Source: Bradysia coprophila (lineage: Eukaryota; Arthropoda; Insecta; Diptera; Sciaridae). Taken from it: DNA of 64,000 bases. Below the pieces are notes generated by a model. That model saw only the letters and a list, made by a program, of their open reading frames with translations, was not told the origin of the DNA and ran no database searches. Below, one piece after another: positions 37,801-44,215 of this stretch; the stretch's first letter is position 1, and the number at the start of each line of letters is the position of its first letter. The position numbers and the translations under genes are program-made. The stretch is from contig NW_023503409.1 of the NCBI RefSeq assembly GCF_014529535.1, forward strand, positions 2,108,390 through 2,172,389, written 5' to 3'.

Positions 37801-38705
37801 AAAACCACGATTCCCGCATGATTGACATAAATTTTAAAAATCTAGAGTCCTACCGCAACCGAAGTAGGTAATCTTATTTTGAGAGTTTTCTTACTCTTTC
37901 TTTCTACCTTTTTTTGAAATAAATCAAAACTGCAGGTGCTACTGATAGGGAAATTGTTGAAACAGAAGCAACCGCAACGTTCATTATCGGCAAATGGTAA
38001 CAATGATATCATTTCTATTATACGAAGTGTATAACCCGCATATAGACACCAAATATACCCAAAAATGCTTTCTAATTTTAGTGTCCACTGACCACCCATA
38101 TAATGCATTGACTTTGTTATTTTTCCATTTTATTCCATTTAATGTTATCCCTCATCACAGTTGGATCCATACAGTTTAATACCTCAATACAGTTGGAATA
38201 TAAGTATAAATCACCACAAGGTATATAATGAATGAAATCAAGAATGAGATTTTAAAGCTCGTTTGCATAACAAATTTAAAATCAAAAAAAAAAAAATTAG
38301 GTCGGCGAAATGTTTATAGTGTGTGGTGTTTTATATGCGGTGGACTCGGTAGTCGATAGGAATACTAAAATTCGATTAGCATTGGACCTGTATCGCAATC
38401 AACTCCTGGACGATGTTAATTTATCATTTACGAATCCATTTAAACGAACTACCACTGTGGGATATAATCATCGTAGCAAGGTACACATTGAGAGTAGATT
38501 TGTGTTTAAAATGCGAATATTTTAACATTTTTATTGTTTCGTCATTGTAAAGGAACTGTACACATGGGATAAGGGAAATCAACTTACATATCCAACCCGA
38601 TATCATGAAATTGGCAATAACGTTACGTCCAATGAGAAGACTGATGATTTGAATCCGCAAATGCAGAGTGGCATAGACGTTTACCACGATAACGGATACG
38701 ATTAA
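1891..38705 (+). CDS. Collagen-Ig-olfactomedin type II membrane protein (gliomedin/UNC-122-like, 'colmedin')
   Basis: Twenty-two exons, 932 aa: 1891-2261, 7261-7391, 8087-8235, 10041-10101, 10156-10200, 10298-10354, 10457-10470, 10543-10657, 10717-10770, 17779-17913, 18318-18464, 19305-19433, 19494-19567, 25196-25296, 27664-27779, 29012-29254, 35442-35662, 36103-36199, 36285-36430, 38161-38220, 38301-38480, 38553-38705. All junctions are GT-AG and keep one frame. Domains: cytoplasmic N-terminus, membrane anchor about 55-77, stalk with RERR (148-151), Gly-X-Y collagen about 230-355 (exons 4-10, mostly phase 1), Ig-C2 about 378-470 (YQC motif in exon 12), a second Ig about 471-567 (YQC in exon 15), a Cys-rich linker, and olfactomedin about 648-915 starting at CVLYAVGKPVYHKF. 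Family members are extracellular adhesion or synaptic organisers; the role here is inferred. The exon 16 (TAG at 29010-29011) and exon 19 acceptors were chosen by phase and are least certain. Introns hold two minus-strand genes. Confidence 0.93.
3265..3396. repeat. Long near-perfect hairpin with GAGCGGAGCGA apex
   Basis: Left arm 3265-3325 and right arm about 3338-3396 are reverse complements over about 60 bp with few mismatches. For example, TTTTTTCAGCAC on the left pairs with GTGCTGAAAAAA on the right. Only about 12 bp separate the arms, and this apex is the GC-rich segment GAGCGGAGCGA. It belongs to the apex-sharing hairpin group described in the findings. Confidence 0.85.
3399..3653. repeat. 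Inverted repeat with 25-bp terminal arms
   Basis: The segment at 3399-3423 (TTTGTGCCAACCGAGAATTG...) is repeated inverted at 3629-3653. It abuts the hairpin ending at 3396. The spacer contains several motifs of the type 'caacactgctttgagtgttgt', themselves short hairpins. It resembles a small MITE; no target duplication was established. Confidence 0.65.
3733..4170. mobile_element. Non-autonomous hAT-like element with CAGATT-rich interior
   Basis: The termini are inverted repeats: TAAAGTTCGGAGCCGATCA on the left and the complement of TAAAGCTCGGAACAGATCA on the right. Directly outside both ends is the same 8-bp word GGAATGTT (3725-3732 and 4171-4178), a perfect target-site duplication of the size made by hAT transposases. 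The 438-bp interior is almost only degenerate CAGATT/AATCTGA words in both orientations and has no ORF. hAT assignment rests on TSD length and terminal similarity to the element at 26683. Confidence 0.8.
7602..7672. repeat. Short hairpin, intron 2
   Basis: Arms 7602-7628 and 7645-7672 are nearly complementary, e.g. ACTCACTTAGCCCCCGG against CCGGGGGTGCAGTGAGT, with an AT-rich loop. It lies in intron 2 (7392-8086), before the apex-type hairpin at 7770. Confidence 0.7.
7770..7855. repeat. Imperfect hairpin with GAGCCGAAGGCGAG apex
   Basis: The arms (about 7770-7798 and 7829-7855) pair imperfectly, for example AACAAGTGTGATT with AATCACACAAG. The loop contains GAGCCGAAGGCGAG, the motif shared with other hairpins in the window. 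Confidence 0.65.
8236..10040. other. Intron 3 of the collagen-olfactomedin gene
   Basis: 1.8 kb of AT-rich intron. Short open frames on both strands around 8977-9202 overlap each other in opposite directions and show no domain. I see no element boundaries. The acceptor TTTTAG at 10040 was preferred over the AG at 10066 because only the former keeps the collagen frame. Confidence 0.6.
12190..12486. repeat. Cluster of three adjacent hairpins
   Basis: Three palindromes lie side by side. One spans 12190-12260 (AAGTAATGAC against GTCATTACTT). One has arms 12317-12341 and 12391-12415 (TTCACCTCTGTCCA against TGGACAGAGGTGAA) with GCCTTCGGC and CCTTCGGCTC in its loop. One has arms 12421-12449 and 12459-12486 (GAAATAATAGCA against TGCTATTATTTC). 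The middle one carries the shared apex motif. Confidence 0.8.
13741..14203. repeat. Satellite-like array of 'GAGTGTCCGTTACCA' units
   Basis: About eleven copies of GAGTGTCCGTTACCA (with variants) recur every 36-50 bp, separated by variable A- and T-runs and GAAAAAGTTGG spacers. The regular period keeps chance frames open, so ORFs across the array are artefacts. A shorter array of the same unit lies at 15305-15470, on the other side of a repeat element. Confidence 0.9.
14208..15125. mobile_element. Repeat element with CCCCGTACGAAG / CGTACGGGGCTT ends
   Basis: It begins with AGCCCCGTACGAAGTACGAA at 14208 and shows an inverted match, TCGTACGGGGCTTCG, near 15110-15125. The interior is richer in GC than its surroundings and includes a (GTCTGTCC)n tract but no intact ORF. 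The satellite unit flanks both sides. The right border is uncertain because related sequence (TACGGGGCT at about 15258) continues to about 15300. The superfamily was not identified. Confidence 0.5.
14338..14400. repeat. (GTCTGTCC)n microsatellite
   Basis: About eight units of the octamer GTCTGTCC in tandem with one substitution (CTTCTGTCC in the third unit). It lies inside the repeat element at 14208-15125, so it probably moves with that element. Confidence 0.95.
15305..15470. repeat. Second array of 'GAGTGTCCGTTACCA' units
   Basis: Four further copies of the unit seen at 13741-14203, same orientation, with the same A/T spacers. One copy is shortened to GTTGTCCGTTACCA. The arrangement suggests a single array split by insertion of the 14208 element. 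Confidence 0.85.
15512..15683 (+). repeat. Direct duplication of an 80-bp unit
   Basis: 15512-15591 and 15604-15683 are direct repeats, about 90% identical, both containing CACTCTAGATCGCGTAAATT and TTTCAATCGAATCGCA. The offset is 92 bp. No coding capacity is visible. Confidence 0.85.
16011..16090 (-). pseudogene. tRNA-like relic with Pol III A and B boxes
   Basis: Read on the minus strand there is a good A box (TTAGCTCAGCTGG) and a perfect B box (GGTTCAAATCC). The T stem has two mismatches, the D stem does not close and no normal anticodon arm forms, so this is not a functional tRNA. The plus-strand A-rich tract at 15986-16010 becomes a T-rich stretch downstream, like a Pol III terminator. 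It could be a tRNA pseudogene or the head of a SINE. Confidence 0.5.
16254..16455. repeat. Foldback element with 43-bp arms
   Basis: Left arm 16254-16296 (starting GTTGATGTTAATAACTGGCA) is repeated inverted in two blocks, 16394-16409 and 16428-16455. An 18-bp insertion interrupts the right arm. Apart from that the pairing is essentially perfect, so the element is young or maintained. Confidence 0.9.
16553..16651. repeat. Hairpin with CTCGCCTTCGGCTC centre
   Basis: Arms 16553-16578 and 16628-16651 are complementary (TTGTTTGGAGATT... against ...AATTTCCAAACAA). The central part holds CTCGCCTTCGGCTC, the shared apex motif. A smaller hairpin (CCCTGCGAAA against TTTCGCAGGG) lies just before it at 16503-16536. 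Confidence 0.75.
18465..19304. other. Intron 11 of the collagen-olfactomedin gene
   Basis: 840 bp between the two exons of the first Ig domain. The frame running into exon 12 (from 19021) is intronic up to the acceptor CCGCAG at 19304. No repeat or gene was recognised. The preceding intron 10 (17914-18317) is likewise featureless. Confidence 0.6.
20046..20143. repeat. Hairpin with GAGCCGAAGGCGAAA apex
   Basis: Arms about 20046-20088 and 20105-20143 pair imperfectly (TTGTGCAGAGAATCGTTGTTTTG against CAAAACAATGATTTCCGCACAA). The loop is GAGCCGAAGGCGAAA. It is a member of the shared-apex group. Confidence 0.7.
20348..20466. repeat. Foldback element, copy 1 of 2
   Basis: Arms 20348-20387 and 20441-20466, with CACATTTTCTGTTTCGTGG pairing with the CTCAGAAACAGAAAAT region. 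It is the same family as 21232-21358, but the right arm is shortened. Confidence 0.75.
20487..20940. repeat. Two inverted copies of a foldback with CAAGAACAG arms
   Basis: 20774-20940 is a hairpin whose left end (CCAACGCACTC... GGCACAAGAACAG) pairs with its right end (CTGTTCTTGTGCC... GAGTGCGTTGG). The segment 20487-20690 carries the same two ends, diverged and in the opposite order. It includes CACTCCAAGAACAGACACAA and TCTGTTCTTGTGCCGG. Two copies of one foldback family therefore lie next to each other. Confidence 0.7.
21232..21358. repeat. Foldback element, copy 2 of 2
   Basis: Left arm 21232-21270 (GAATTTTGAAAACCGACACA...) and right arm 21320-21358 are reverse complements with very few mismatches. 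The loop is T-rich. It is the better preserved relative of the copy at 20348. Confidence 0.85.
21974..22567 (-). CDS. Single-exon ORF with two gag-like segments (Bel-Pao/DUF1759-type)
   Basis: 197 aa, intact from ATG at 22567 to stop. Residues about 15-60 and 110-160 are related to each other: both have a predicted helix followed by a leucine-rich LExYWxK motif (VLEMYWKK, LLEKYWTK). Each is followed by a segment like YLSSKIKLKSI or AYVEAKLLLEKLKVNL. This layout resembles the N-terminal gag helices of Bel-Pao retrotransposons, as I remember that family. No zinc knuckle, protease, RT or LTR is visible nearby, so it may be a domesticated fragment or a recent insert. A polyadenylation signal (AATAAA on the minus strand, 21960-21965) lies 9 bp past the stop. 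It lies antisense in intron 13 of the collagen-olfactomedin gene. Confidence 0.7.
   Translation of the reverse strand: MSKSTPQTDIEGLRTTLLGCLKRMEKLIASFSKETSMDTLEAHAEVLEMYWKKTVEANLTINSSTERIYGKFPEASIYLSSKIKLKSITKSRKIYLFNNSLACTVLSEVVAKISTFKDTTPLAELDAYSQLLEKYWTKYSNDFMEIFELVLDMEEDAWLDIKTNQERNKYLQKELAYVEAKLLLEKLKVNLKKTSGN
25815..26423 (+). pseudogene. Decayed retroelement: C-terminal end of a reverse-transcriptase polyprotein
   Basis: In shifting frames the plus strand reads SGAWLQCLPSPQLRTHLHND, then ISIGLRL, EPEGCYRPDG, an intact stretch from 26208 with FVPIATETSG, and finally YLIQRMALAIQRG and ILGTLP. This order (SGAWL..., GLRLG..., TDGKRPDGL, FVPIAxETxG, QRxSxAIQRGNAASILGTLP) is the usual C-terminus of a group of invertebrate retroelement RT proteins. 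Stops and frameshifts between the blocks and the absence of an RT core show it is dead. The ORF part 26208-26423 is the best kept. Confidence 0.7.
26683..27188. mobile_element. Non-autonomous hAT-like element with GGGCGGGC-rich interior
   Basis: The 15-bp termini TAAAGCTGTGCGGGC (left) and GCCCGCACAGCTCTA (right) are inverted repeats with one mismatch. The flanks carry a perfect 8-bp target duplication, ATTTCGAG (26675-26682 and 27189-27196), which fits the hAT preference nTnnnnAn. The 506-bp interior is far richer in GC than the window and built largely from CGGGCGGGC and GCATCGGGC words. Frames open across it are compositional. Its right neighbour is an imperfect hairpin-like stretch (about 27235-27345). 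Confidence 0.85.
28289..28419 (+). CDS. Possible alternative last exon (membrane-anchored short form)
   Basis: A good acceptor (TTCTTGTTACAG ending at 28288) is followed by a frame that fits the phase of exon 15. It encodes a hydrophobic stretch, GVFCTVISILTLFICLRC, then a basic tail and a stop at 28417-28419. If used, it would end the collagen-olfactomedin protein after the second Ig domain with a membrane segment and no olfactomedin domain. In an AT-rich intron this could be chance. Confidence 0.2.
29839..29972. repeat. Hairpin with CGAGGCGAAGACGAGG apex
   Basis: Arms about 29839-29899 and 29917-29972 pair over most of their length (TTTGGTAACTGTCTTTT against AAAAACAGTAACCGAA; GTAGAGTGTGTATA against TATACAACTACAC). 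The loop is CGAGGCGAAGACGAGG, related to the GCGAAGC-type apex. Confidence 0.75.
30629..30634 (-). terminator. Polyadenylation signal of the ERMP1-like gene
   Basis: AATAAA on the minus strand, 47 bp past the stop codon at 30681-30683. Position and hexamer fit a normal short 3' UTR. Confidence 0.6.
30681..34254 (-). CDS. ERMP1-like M28 zinc metallopeptidase (endoplasmic reticulum metallopeptidase 1 family)
   Basis: Twelve exons, 903 aa, from ATG at 34254: 33970-34254, 33190-33904, 32946-33100, 32741-32891, 32401-32630, 32162-32342, 31777-32105, 31613-31715, 31470-31560, 31149-31267, 30911-31092, 30681-30851. All junctions are GT-AG and in frame; length matches the roughly 900-residue family. 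Layout: membrane helix near residue 65-85, M28 peptidase domain, then several membrane helices and a C-terminal luminal domain. Zinc-site residues are all present: His198 (NTHFDS), Asp210 (GAGDDG), Glu244-Glu245 (FNGAEE), Asp271 (INLDSCG) and His347 (YIYHTRYD), so it should be active. The exon 10-11 intron is only 56 bp; reading through it gives a false longer frame up to 31138. The gene lies entirely inside intron 16 of the collagen-olfactomedin gene, on the opposite strand. Substrates are unknown. Confidence 0.95.
34255..35441. other. Intron 16, part beyond the ERMP1-like start
   Basis: This stretch must hold the promoter of the minus-strand ERMP1-like gene. It includes a direct repeat of ACTAGTGAcAAAAAG / ACTAGTGAtAAAAAG (about 34728-34780). 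No TATA box stands out near 34270-34300. The acceptor of exon 17 (AATTCAG) ends at 35441. Confidence 0.5.
37012..37530. repeat. 520-bp foldback with arms over 120 bp and (AAAAC)n-type ends
   Basis: Left arm about 37108-37230 (from CATGTTTCGGCCACTTGGCA to TTAGAGGTAAACAAAGT) is repeated inverted at about 37365-37487 with few differences. Outside the arms, A-rich AAACAAAACAAATC repeats on the left mirror GATTTGTTTTGTTTTG repeats on the right. The centre holds a smaller palindrome (CGAAACAGC...GCTGTTTCG). It lies in intron 19 (36431-38160); the rest of that intron is AT-rich and shows nothing. Confidence 0.9.
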
Positions 38706-38885
38706 AGAGTGCAACTAGGCTTAATGTAATTGCAACAAGAAAAACTTTTTAATTAAAATTTCATTCATGGAGACAATAGTAAAAGTTAATCAATTTAAGA
38801 TTTGCCACAGACAAAAGTAAGGATAAATTTTTGGTTTGATTTCTTTAGTTTGCGTTAGAGCTAAGGTATAACTGCTACGTTTATA

Positions 38886-38919
38886 ATAAAATAACATTCA
38901 GGATTAACAAAGAATAAAA
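38886..38919 (+). terminator. Two polyadenylation signals of the collagen-olfactomedin gene
   Basis: AATAAA at 38886-38891 and again at 38914-38919, about 180 bp past the stop codon at 38703-38705. Either or both could define the 3' end. Confidence 0.6.
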
Positions 38920-40374
38920 GAAAAATTCAACCTACACCTGTGGTTCCTTCATTTCTTTTAGTAGAACGGCAGAGCAGATTTTAATTTCGATATCAAAAGT
39001 TTTATCGAATCTGGTCTTCAGTTTATCTGAATATTTTCAAGAGTTTAATACGAATACTTTTACGTTAGTTGCACCGCTTATTTTTTCTGTCGCTGTTGAC
39101 AACAGATGATAACCAATCCACACAAGGCGGATAACGATACCGGTCTTTAGCACCAATTTCTAAAGATACGTACGTAGTACACTAAGAACGAATTCCCGTA
39201 CCCGTGACTATAAACACTGCTTGTACCCGTTATCGGTACTCTATTTACTTTTCCTGACTTTACAATGCTTTATAAGTTTTTAAGACCACAATCACATGTG
39301 ATCCGATGCTTCACTTAATTCTAATAGATCTTCTTTTTGATCCTCGAGCAACCAGGTTGTTCACAAGTTTCTTTCAATCTTGTCTATCGCTTCTACAATG
39401 TTGTTAAATTCGATTCCAATTACCATAAGCTCCGTTGGTAATGCCATAATAATAACCTTCATTTTGTACGTACACCTGAACTCAAACAGTTGTATGTTCA
39501 TTGCAGGCTCATTATATTTAAATTCTATCAAATAACATTCAGAAAAATTAGGTGCAACCAAATCGTAATATATTCCATCAAATTGCAAGTCTATTGAAAA
39601 TGGCATTTGATCATTCTATGTAATACGATTAAGTGACATAATATTCTAAACGATATCATTTATAATACTTCTTGATGGAATTTCACAATACCACCAGGAA
39701 GGATATTGAAGCAACTTGTACTTCGATTGGATAAGATTCTACCGAGTCGAATTTTATGCCGGCAGAATATATTACTCAAAATAATATTTCATGGATATGC
39801 ATTTCCTTTACCATTTGATGGAATATGTTACTATTTGGTCGAACATATTCCAATTTAGTCACGTTAATATACTACTTGGTGGACTCATATTCCATTTCGT
39901 TGAGTTTTAGCCCCGAGTTATTAATCTCGTGGATCACCACTCTCCGGACATGTACCAGTAGTCAGATTCCTATTGTTTTTTCCTTAATAAAAAGTTTTTA
40001 ACTGAAAGATCAATAGATGTCATTCTACTGGTTCATGTCCGGTTGCTGATGCGCCCACCCTAATTTTGCCAAAATGTTTGCATTTGTTACTGCAAACTAC
40101 ATTTGTCCAGACGACCATTTAATGTGATCTTCTCGGAAAGTAGCCAAAGGATACTAATTCAACTGCCTAGGATATCGTGACAACCTCACCAGAATCACTA
40201 AAATTATTGAGTAGTACTACAACACTTTAACTTTACAAAGCCCAGTTTTCAAGTGGATGATGTCGCGTCACAAATATGTGGTAGATGATATCACAAACCG
40301 ATCTTAGTTGTGGAATACACTGTACAGATTGCAGATACACAAACATCACTCAATTCGTTTACTTATTTTTACGT
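38920..40374. other. Intergenic region after the collagen-olfactomedin gene
   Basis: AT-rich spacer with one candidate ORF (39361-39606, minus). Around 39660-39900 the short words 'atattcca' and 'gatggaat' recur, suggesting a decayed repeat. Nothing else was recognised. Confidence 0.5.
39361..39606 (-). CDS. Unrecognised 81-residue ORF
   Basis: Open from ATG at 39606, in a reasonable start context (TCAAATGC), to a stop at 39361. The protein is acidic and mixed in composition and includes EFRCTYKMKV and GIEFNNIVEAIDKIERNL. There is no signal peptide, membrane segment or family motif I recognise. It may be a short gene, an orphan exon or chance. Confidence 0.25.
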   Translation of the reverse strand: MPFSIDLQFDGIYYDLVAPNFSECYLIEFKYNEPAMNIQLFEFRCTYKMKVIIMALPTELMVIGIEFNNIVEAIDKIERNL

Positions 40375-40536
40375 TTATTTCCCTTTATGAAAAACATATT
40401 TGCTTGGGTCAATATGTGCTGGTAGATGTTTTACAACCCGAAGATTATCAGCAACTTTTCTCTGAGCCATTACAGCCAGAGTGAATGCCACCAAAACGAA
40501 CAATAATAAATTAAAAATATTCCAAAATAGCTTCAT
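40375..40536 (-). CDS. 53-residue secreted or membrane peptide
   Basis: ATG at 40536, stop at 40375. The first 24 residues form a typical signal peptide or anchor (basic start MKLFW, long leucine/valine core, then LAVMAQ). The likely mature part is about 29 residues, basic, without cysteine, and ends in KYVFHKGK. A TATA-like box lies about 60 bp upstream of the ATG, and a polyadenylation hexamer overlaps the stop (AAATAAAC). Small basic secreted peptides of this kind include immune and signalling peptides, but no family is recognised. It is a compact single-exon gene if real. Confidence 0.55.
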   Translation of the reverse strand: MKLFWNIFNLLLFVLVAFTLAVMAQRKVADNLRVVKHLPAHIDPSKYVFHKGK

Positions 40537-40596
40537 ACTCGGTGTAGCGAACAGTTGCCAACGAATTAATAAATTTATTCGACAATTGTTCGTCCT

Positions 40597-40602
40597 CTTA
40601 TA
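40597..40602 (-). promoter_or_regulatory. TATA-like box of the 53-residue peptide gene
   Basis: On the minus strand the sequence reads GCTATAAGAGG, about 61-66 bp before the ATG at 40536. Transcription from about 30 bp downstream would give a 5' UTR of some 30 bp. Confidence 0.4.
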
Positions 40603-41054
40603 GCGAAATAATTGACAAGTTTAATGCAATTTTTAACATTTAAATTAATTTCAAATTATCATTTTGTCAACAAATGCCAGACTTTATTTTCTGTGAGCTA
40701 ATTACAAAGATGTGGAATTATTATTTTTGGTACAGTTGTGGAATTATAACTTTTATCGTTGGAATAATGCTATTTCAATCGATCCCACAAATGCAAATTC
40801 GATATTTTTGTGATTTGCTGACCTGAGACTTGAACGGCTATATGTGATCGTGTGAGGTTTGTCATAATCATTCTTTTAATGAAACCCACTTAGCACAAGT
40901 GCAAAGAATTCAAATTATGTGAAAAACCACTGTCGAATAGAAACACTAATTCAACATCAAGGCCATTGCGTCAAACCAACAACATGACCGGCAAATCTCT
41001 GTACTTTAATCAACTTTTTGCCAAGAAATATCCTTTAACAGTTTTCCTTTAAAT

Positions 41055-42155
41055 TTATTCAACTTTCATTGTCACACGTTGAATACTGTTAGCGGTCTGC
41101 AGTTTTGGTCGTTGTATGTGATGTGTCTTGACCATGTGTATTTTCAAATTACCATTTCTATTAAATCCCTTGGAGCAAATACTGCAAACGTACGCATTTG
41201 TGCCTGAATGAACGGATTTCGTATGCACGTTCAGAGTGGACGAATCGTAGAATGATTTGCTACATACGCTGCACGCATAGGGTCGAATACCGTTGTGCCG
41301 ATTCATGTGAGTTTTTAAATTGTGCTTATGAGCAAATCGTCGGTTACACTTTGTGCACTGAAACTTCTGTTCTTTGTCATGAATGGCACTGATGTGCTGA
41401 GCCAAGCCAAATTTTGAACAAAATTGATTGCCACAAGCAACGCACAGAAATTTTCTTCTGCCTTCATTTATGTGGGTGATCAAGTGTTGTCTAATTTTGG
41501 TCTTTGAAATGAACCTTTTCGAACAAATGTCGCATTCGTATTCTTCGGTCGCATTAGGCCTTTTCTGTGTATGAAAATGCTGTTGTCGCATGTGTTTTTC
41601 AAGATATTTCCTCAAAGTAAATCTTTGTGGACATAATCGACATTGCATTTGGACTTTTTTGCTCACGGTTTTTATTCGAGATTCCTCAGAAACAGCTGGA
41701 TCGGGAACCGGTGAAATCGTTAATTTTGGAAAATATTCTTTTGTATCAGCATCTACATTGATCAAGTCAGTAGTGTCTTTAACATCACATTCAGAATCAG
41801 CTATATTAGGCTTGACTTCAATTAAATCGTCCAGAGTCACGGTTGCATTCATTAACATCTCTCTTAGTTTTTGGTCTGATTCCTTATACGTTAAAACAAA
41901 CTTATAAAATTTCATAATGTTCTCTGAACAACTTCGACACACGTTGCTGCCCAACTGATCGTCCTCATACACCTAGGAAACAATATTTTCATCATAAAAT
42001 GTTTTTAAGGGAAGTTGTAAATAACAACCAACCATCAATTGTAGCTCATGACAAATGCGATAGTAGTAAATATTCTCGTGTGGTTCGAAAAGTGGAACAA
42101 CATCCGACGGATCGTTGAATTGTTCGAGACACATACGGCATAAATGTGAAAACAT
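41055..42155 (-). CDS. ZAD-C2H2 zinc-finger transcription factor
   Basis: Two exons, 42033-42155 and 41055-41972, 346 aa. The 60-bp intron (donor GTTGGT, acceptor CCTAG) splits the ZAD domain. Zinc ligands are C6 and C9 (CRMC) in exon 1 and C53 and C56 (CRSC) in exon 2. A linker of about 90 residues is followed by six C2H2 fingers, starting at CRLCPQRF, CDICSKRF, CVACGNQF, CTKCNRRF, CSVCSKSF and CSICSKGF. In insects ZAD proteins dimerise through this domain and bind DNA; the family is large and fast-evolving, so no ortholog is named. AATAAA overlaps the stop codon, implying a very short 3' UTR unless a later signal is used. Confidence 0.93.
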
Positions 42156-43195
42156 TTCTAAATTTTAGTGCTTTCAATCTCAATTTGAATCAGAACACTG
42201 ACAATATTGTTTACCAAACAAACACTGACATTTGATCCGTCATTTCATTAGTCAGGGGCCTTCAGTTTCATAAATGGAAAAGAGTGGGAAAAATTTGAAT
42301 ATAAGAAATTAACCTCAACGAGTTGTTACTGGTCCTCTAAACTGATGTAAAGTTACAACATACAGGCCTAGTTAAACGCTTGGCGGTTGTCAAATTGTTG
42401 ATCAGTTATTGTAAATACTGTTTTCTTGTAGAAGTTAGTTAGTTTTGATTTTATTCGTATGAAGTGAAATTGTTGTAATTCTAGTAAACTCTTTTATTGC
42501 TATATCACAATTAACACCCTCAAAGGCTGCCCAGAAACTATTGCTCGGCGCGAAACAAGATTTTAATTCATGACCCCTATAGAACTCTAGCTTCCAAAAA
42601 CATAGAAAAGTTTGGAGTTTTCTGTAATCAAAGTGGACTCTGGTTACGCACAGACTTTTCTTTGTGTTAAAGTTAAAGCACAATTTCTCTCTGCTAATAC
42701 TGCAAGGGAAGGGCTCCACGGTCGTTGTCGACAGAAAACAATCTCGCTTTGTTTTGGAAGACGAATTAGTTGTGTGAATGAAACTCATACACTCAAATTA
42801 TTGACCATAAATCTCTTTATTAATATCAGGGTGATACGGTCTTAGCCTTACCCTTTACATCAAATTGCATAAATTTATTTTTAGGCTTTTTTTTATCTCG
42901 AATTGTATATACTAATGCACCATATACAAAAACAACGACATCTTATTGACTTACTACATTGACATTCAGTTACACATTATACCGTTTTCAGTATTTAAAT
43001 TTAGCACATGAGTGGGAAACAAAATAAAATTTTTTAGAAATCTCAATTTATGTCTAACTTTTAAAATCGATTTAGACCAACCAATTTGTTCAATAGTAGA
43101 ACAAAAACCCTATCCAACTATACGTTCCGATTACAAAAGATACATAAAAAAAAACTATTTTTAGTTCGAGGAAACCTAATTACTTTTGAACTTAC
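42156..43195. other. Spacer between zinc-finger gene and a small membrane-protein exon
   Basis: AT-rich DNA holding the zinc-finger promoter and probably the rest of the gene that starts at 43321. One possible second exon follows an acceptor at about 43127 (GTATAG) and would read LDRVFVLLLNKLVGLNRF and a stop, in phase with the exon above. Open frames at 42435-42845 overlap in opposite strands and show no domain. Confidence 0.4.
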
Positions 43196-43321
43196 CGAGT
43201 GACACGGTAAAAATGTAATATTTAGGATCACAAAAATTAAAAAATAAAAACTTTTGGTATTACTTTCTCTTACAATGTCCACGCCACCAATGTCACCAAG
43301 GCGGTTGAAAGGATCGTCCAT
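43196..43321 (-). CDS. First exon of an unrecognised small membrane protein
   Basis: ATG at 43321 in a good context (AACATCATGG), 42 codons, ending at a strong donor TCG|GTAAGT. The peptide starts MDDPFNRLGDIGGVDIVRES and continues into a hydrophobic stretch, FYFLIFVILNITFLP, so a short cytosolic segment precedes one membrane helix. The remaining exon or exons are not firmly identified. The regular first segment and the consensus donor argue for a real gene; the product is unknown. Confidence 0.45.
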
Positions 43322-44215
43322 GATGTTTTCGGTGTGAAGGCTGCGCTTTTGGTGGCCTTTAATGTTGAGGAATTAGGCAACTAAATGGATGAATATTTGT
43401 GCCGGATAAGTGCAAAATAAAATAATAATTTTTGTGTAAAATAAAAGTGGAGATGGCAAAAAAAGAACCGAAAGCTAAACGATTATAGCTTCAACCTCGG
43501 TGGACTGACTCAGCGGAAATAATACCAAATACATGGTGTTTGAATAAAATTCTTAACAAATTTCAGAAAAATTCTTGAAATAAAATTTTTGATTTTTTAA
43601 GAATTTAACTCCAAAAAAGCTACATCGAACGGATAAGACTTATTGTCGTCATCGTCGTTGTCAATTTGATTAGAAACTATTTCGAGACAGGAATGGTAAT
43701 GTACATGCGATTAGCAACGACGAACCCGTTTGAGATTGGAAATCTTCTTGAATAACTTTGGAATTGAATCGAAGCAATAGCTTCATCCTTCTGGTTCTAT
43801 TAATCATGTTCACTAGAAGAATTTGAATGAATTTCCCAACATAATTTAAGTAATTTTAAATGCTCTAGGTTGAGCCGACATCAGTGCAGTGTTACGAAGG
43901 GAATTCTTTAACAGATGATGTAAGGAAGAAATACAACCGAAAATGGGCATTTAGCAACCAATAGGTGTACAAAAAACGGTTTTCACTTTTATATTATTGC
44001 CAGTGAGATAGAACGCAAGTAATGCCCTTGACTGCTAGCAAAAACAAAAAAAAATCCCAGCGAATAACATAAGAAGTTAGTTTTAAAGCAATTCTCGCAT
44101 TGTATATTAAACTTTGACCAGTGACTAGTGATGGTAGCTCATAATCTAAAAGTGATAGTTGCTCTTTCCACCGAAAACCAACCCACTTTTTTTGCAAAAG
44201 CTTTTTTCATGAAAA
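43322..44215. other. Spacer between two minus-strand genes
   Basis: AT-rich. It contains the promoter of the small membrane-protein gene and the possible 3' end of the 27 kDa protein gene. A minus-strand frame at 43994-44197 could include an alternative last exon of that gene (acceptor TGCTAG near 44035), but phase and family length do not require it. Confidence 0.4.
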
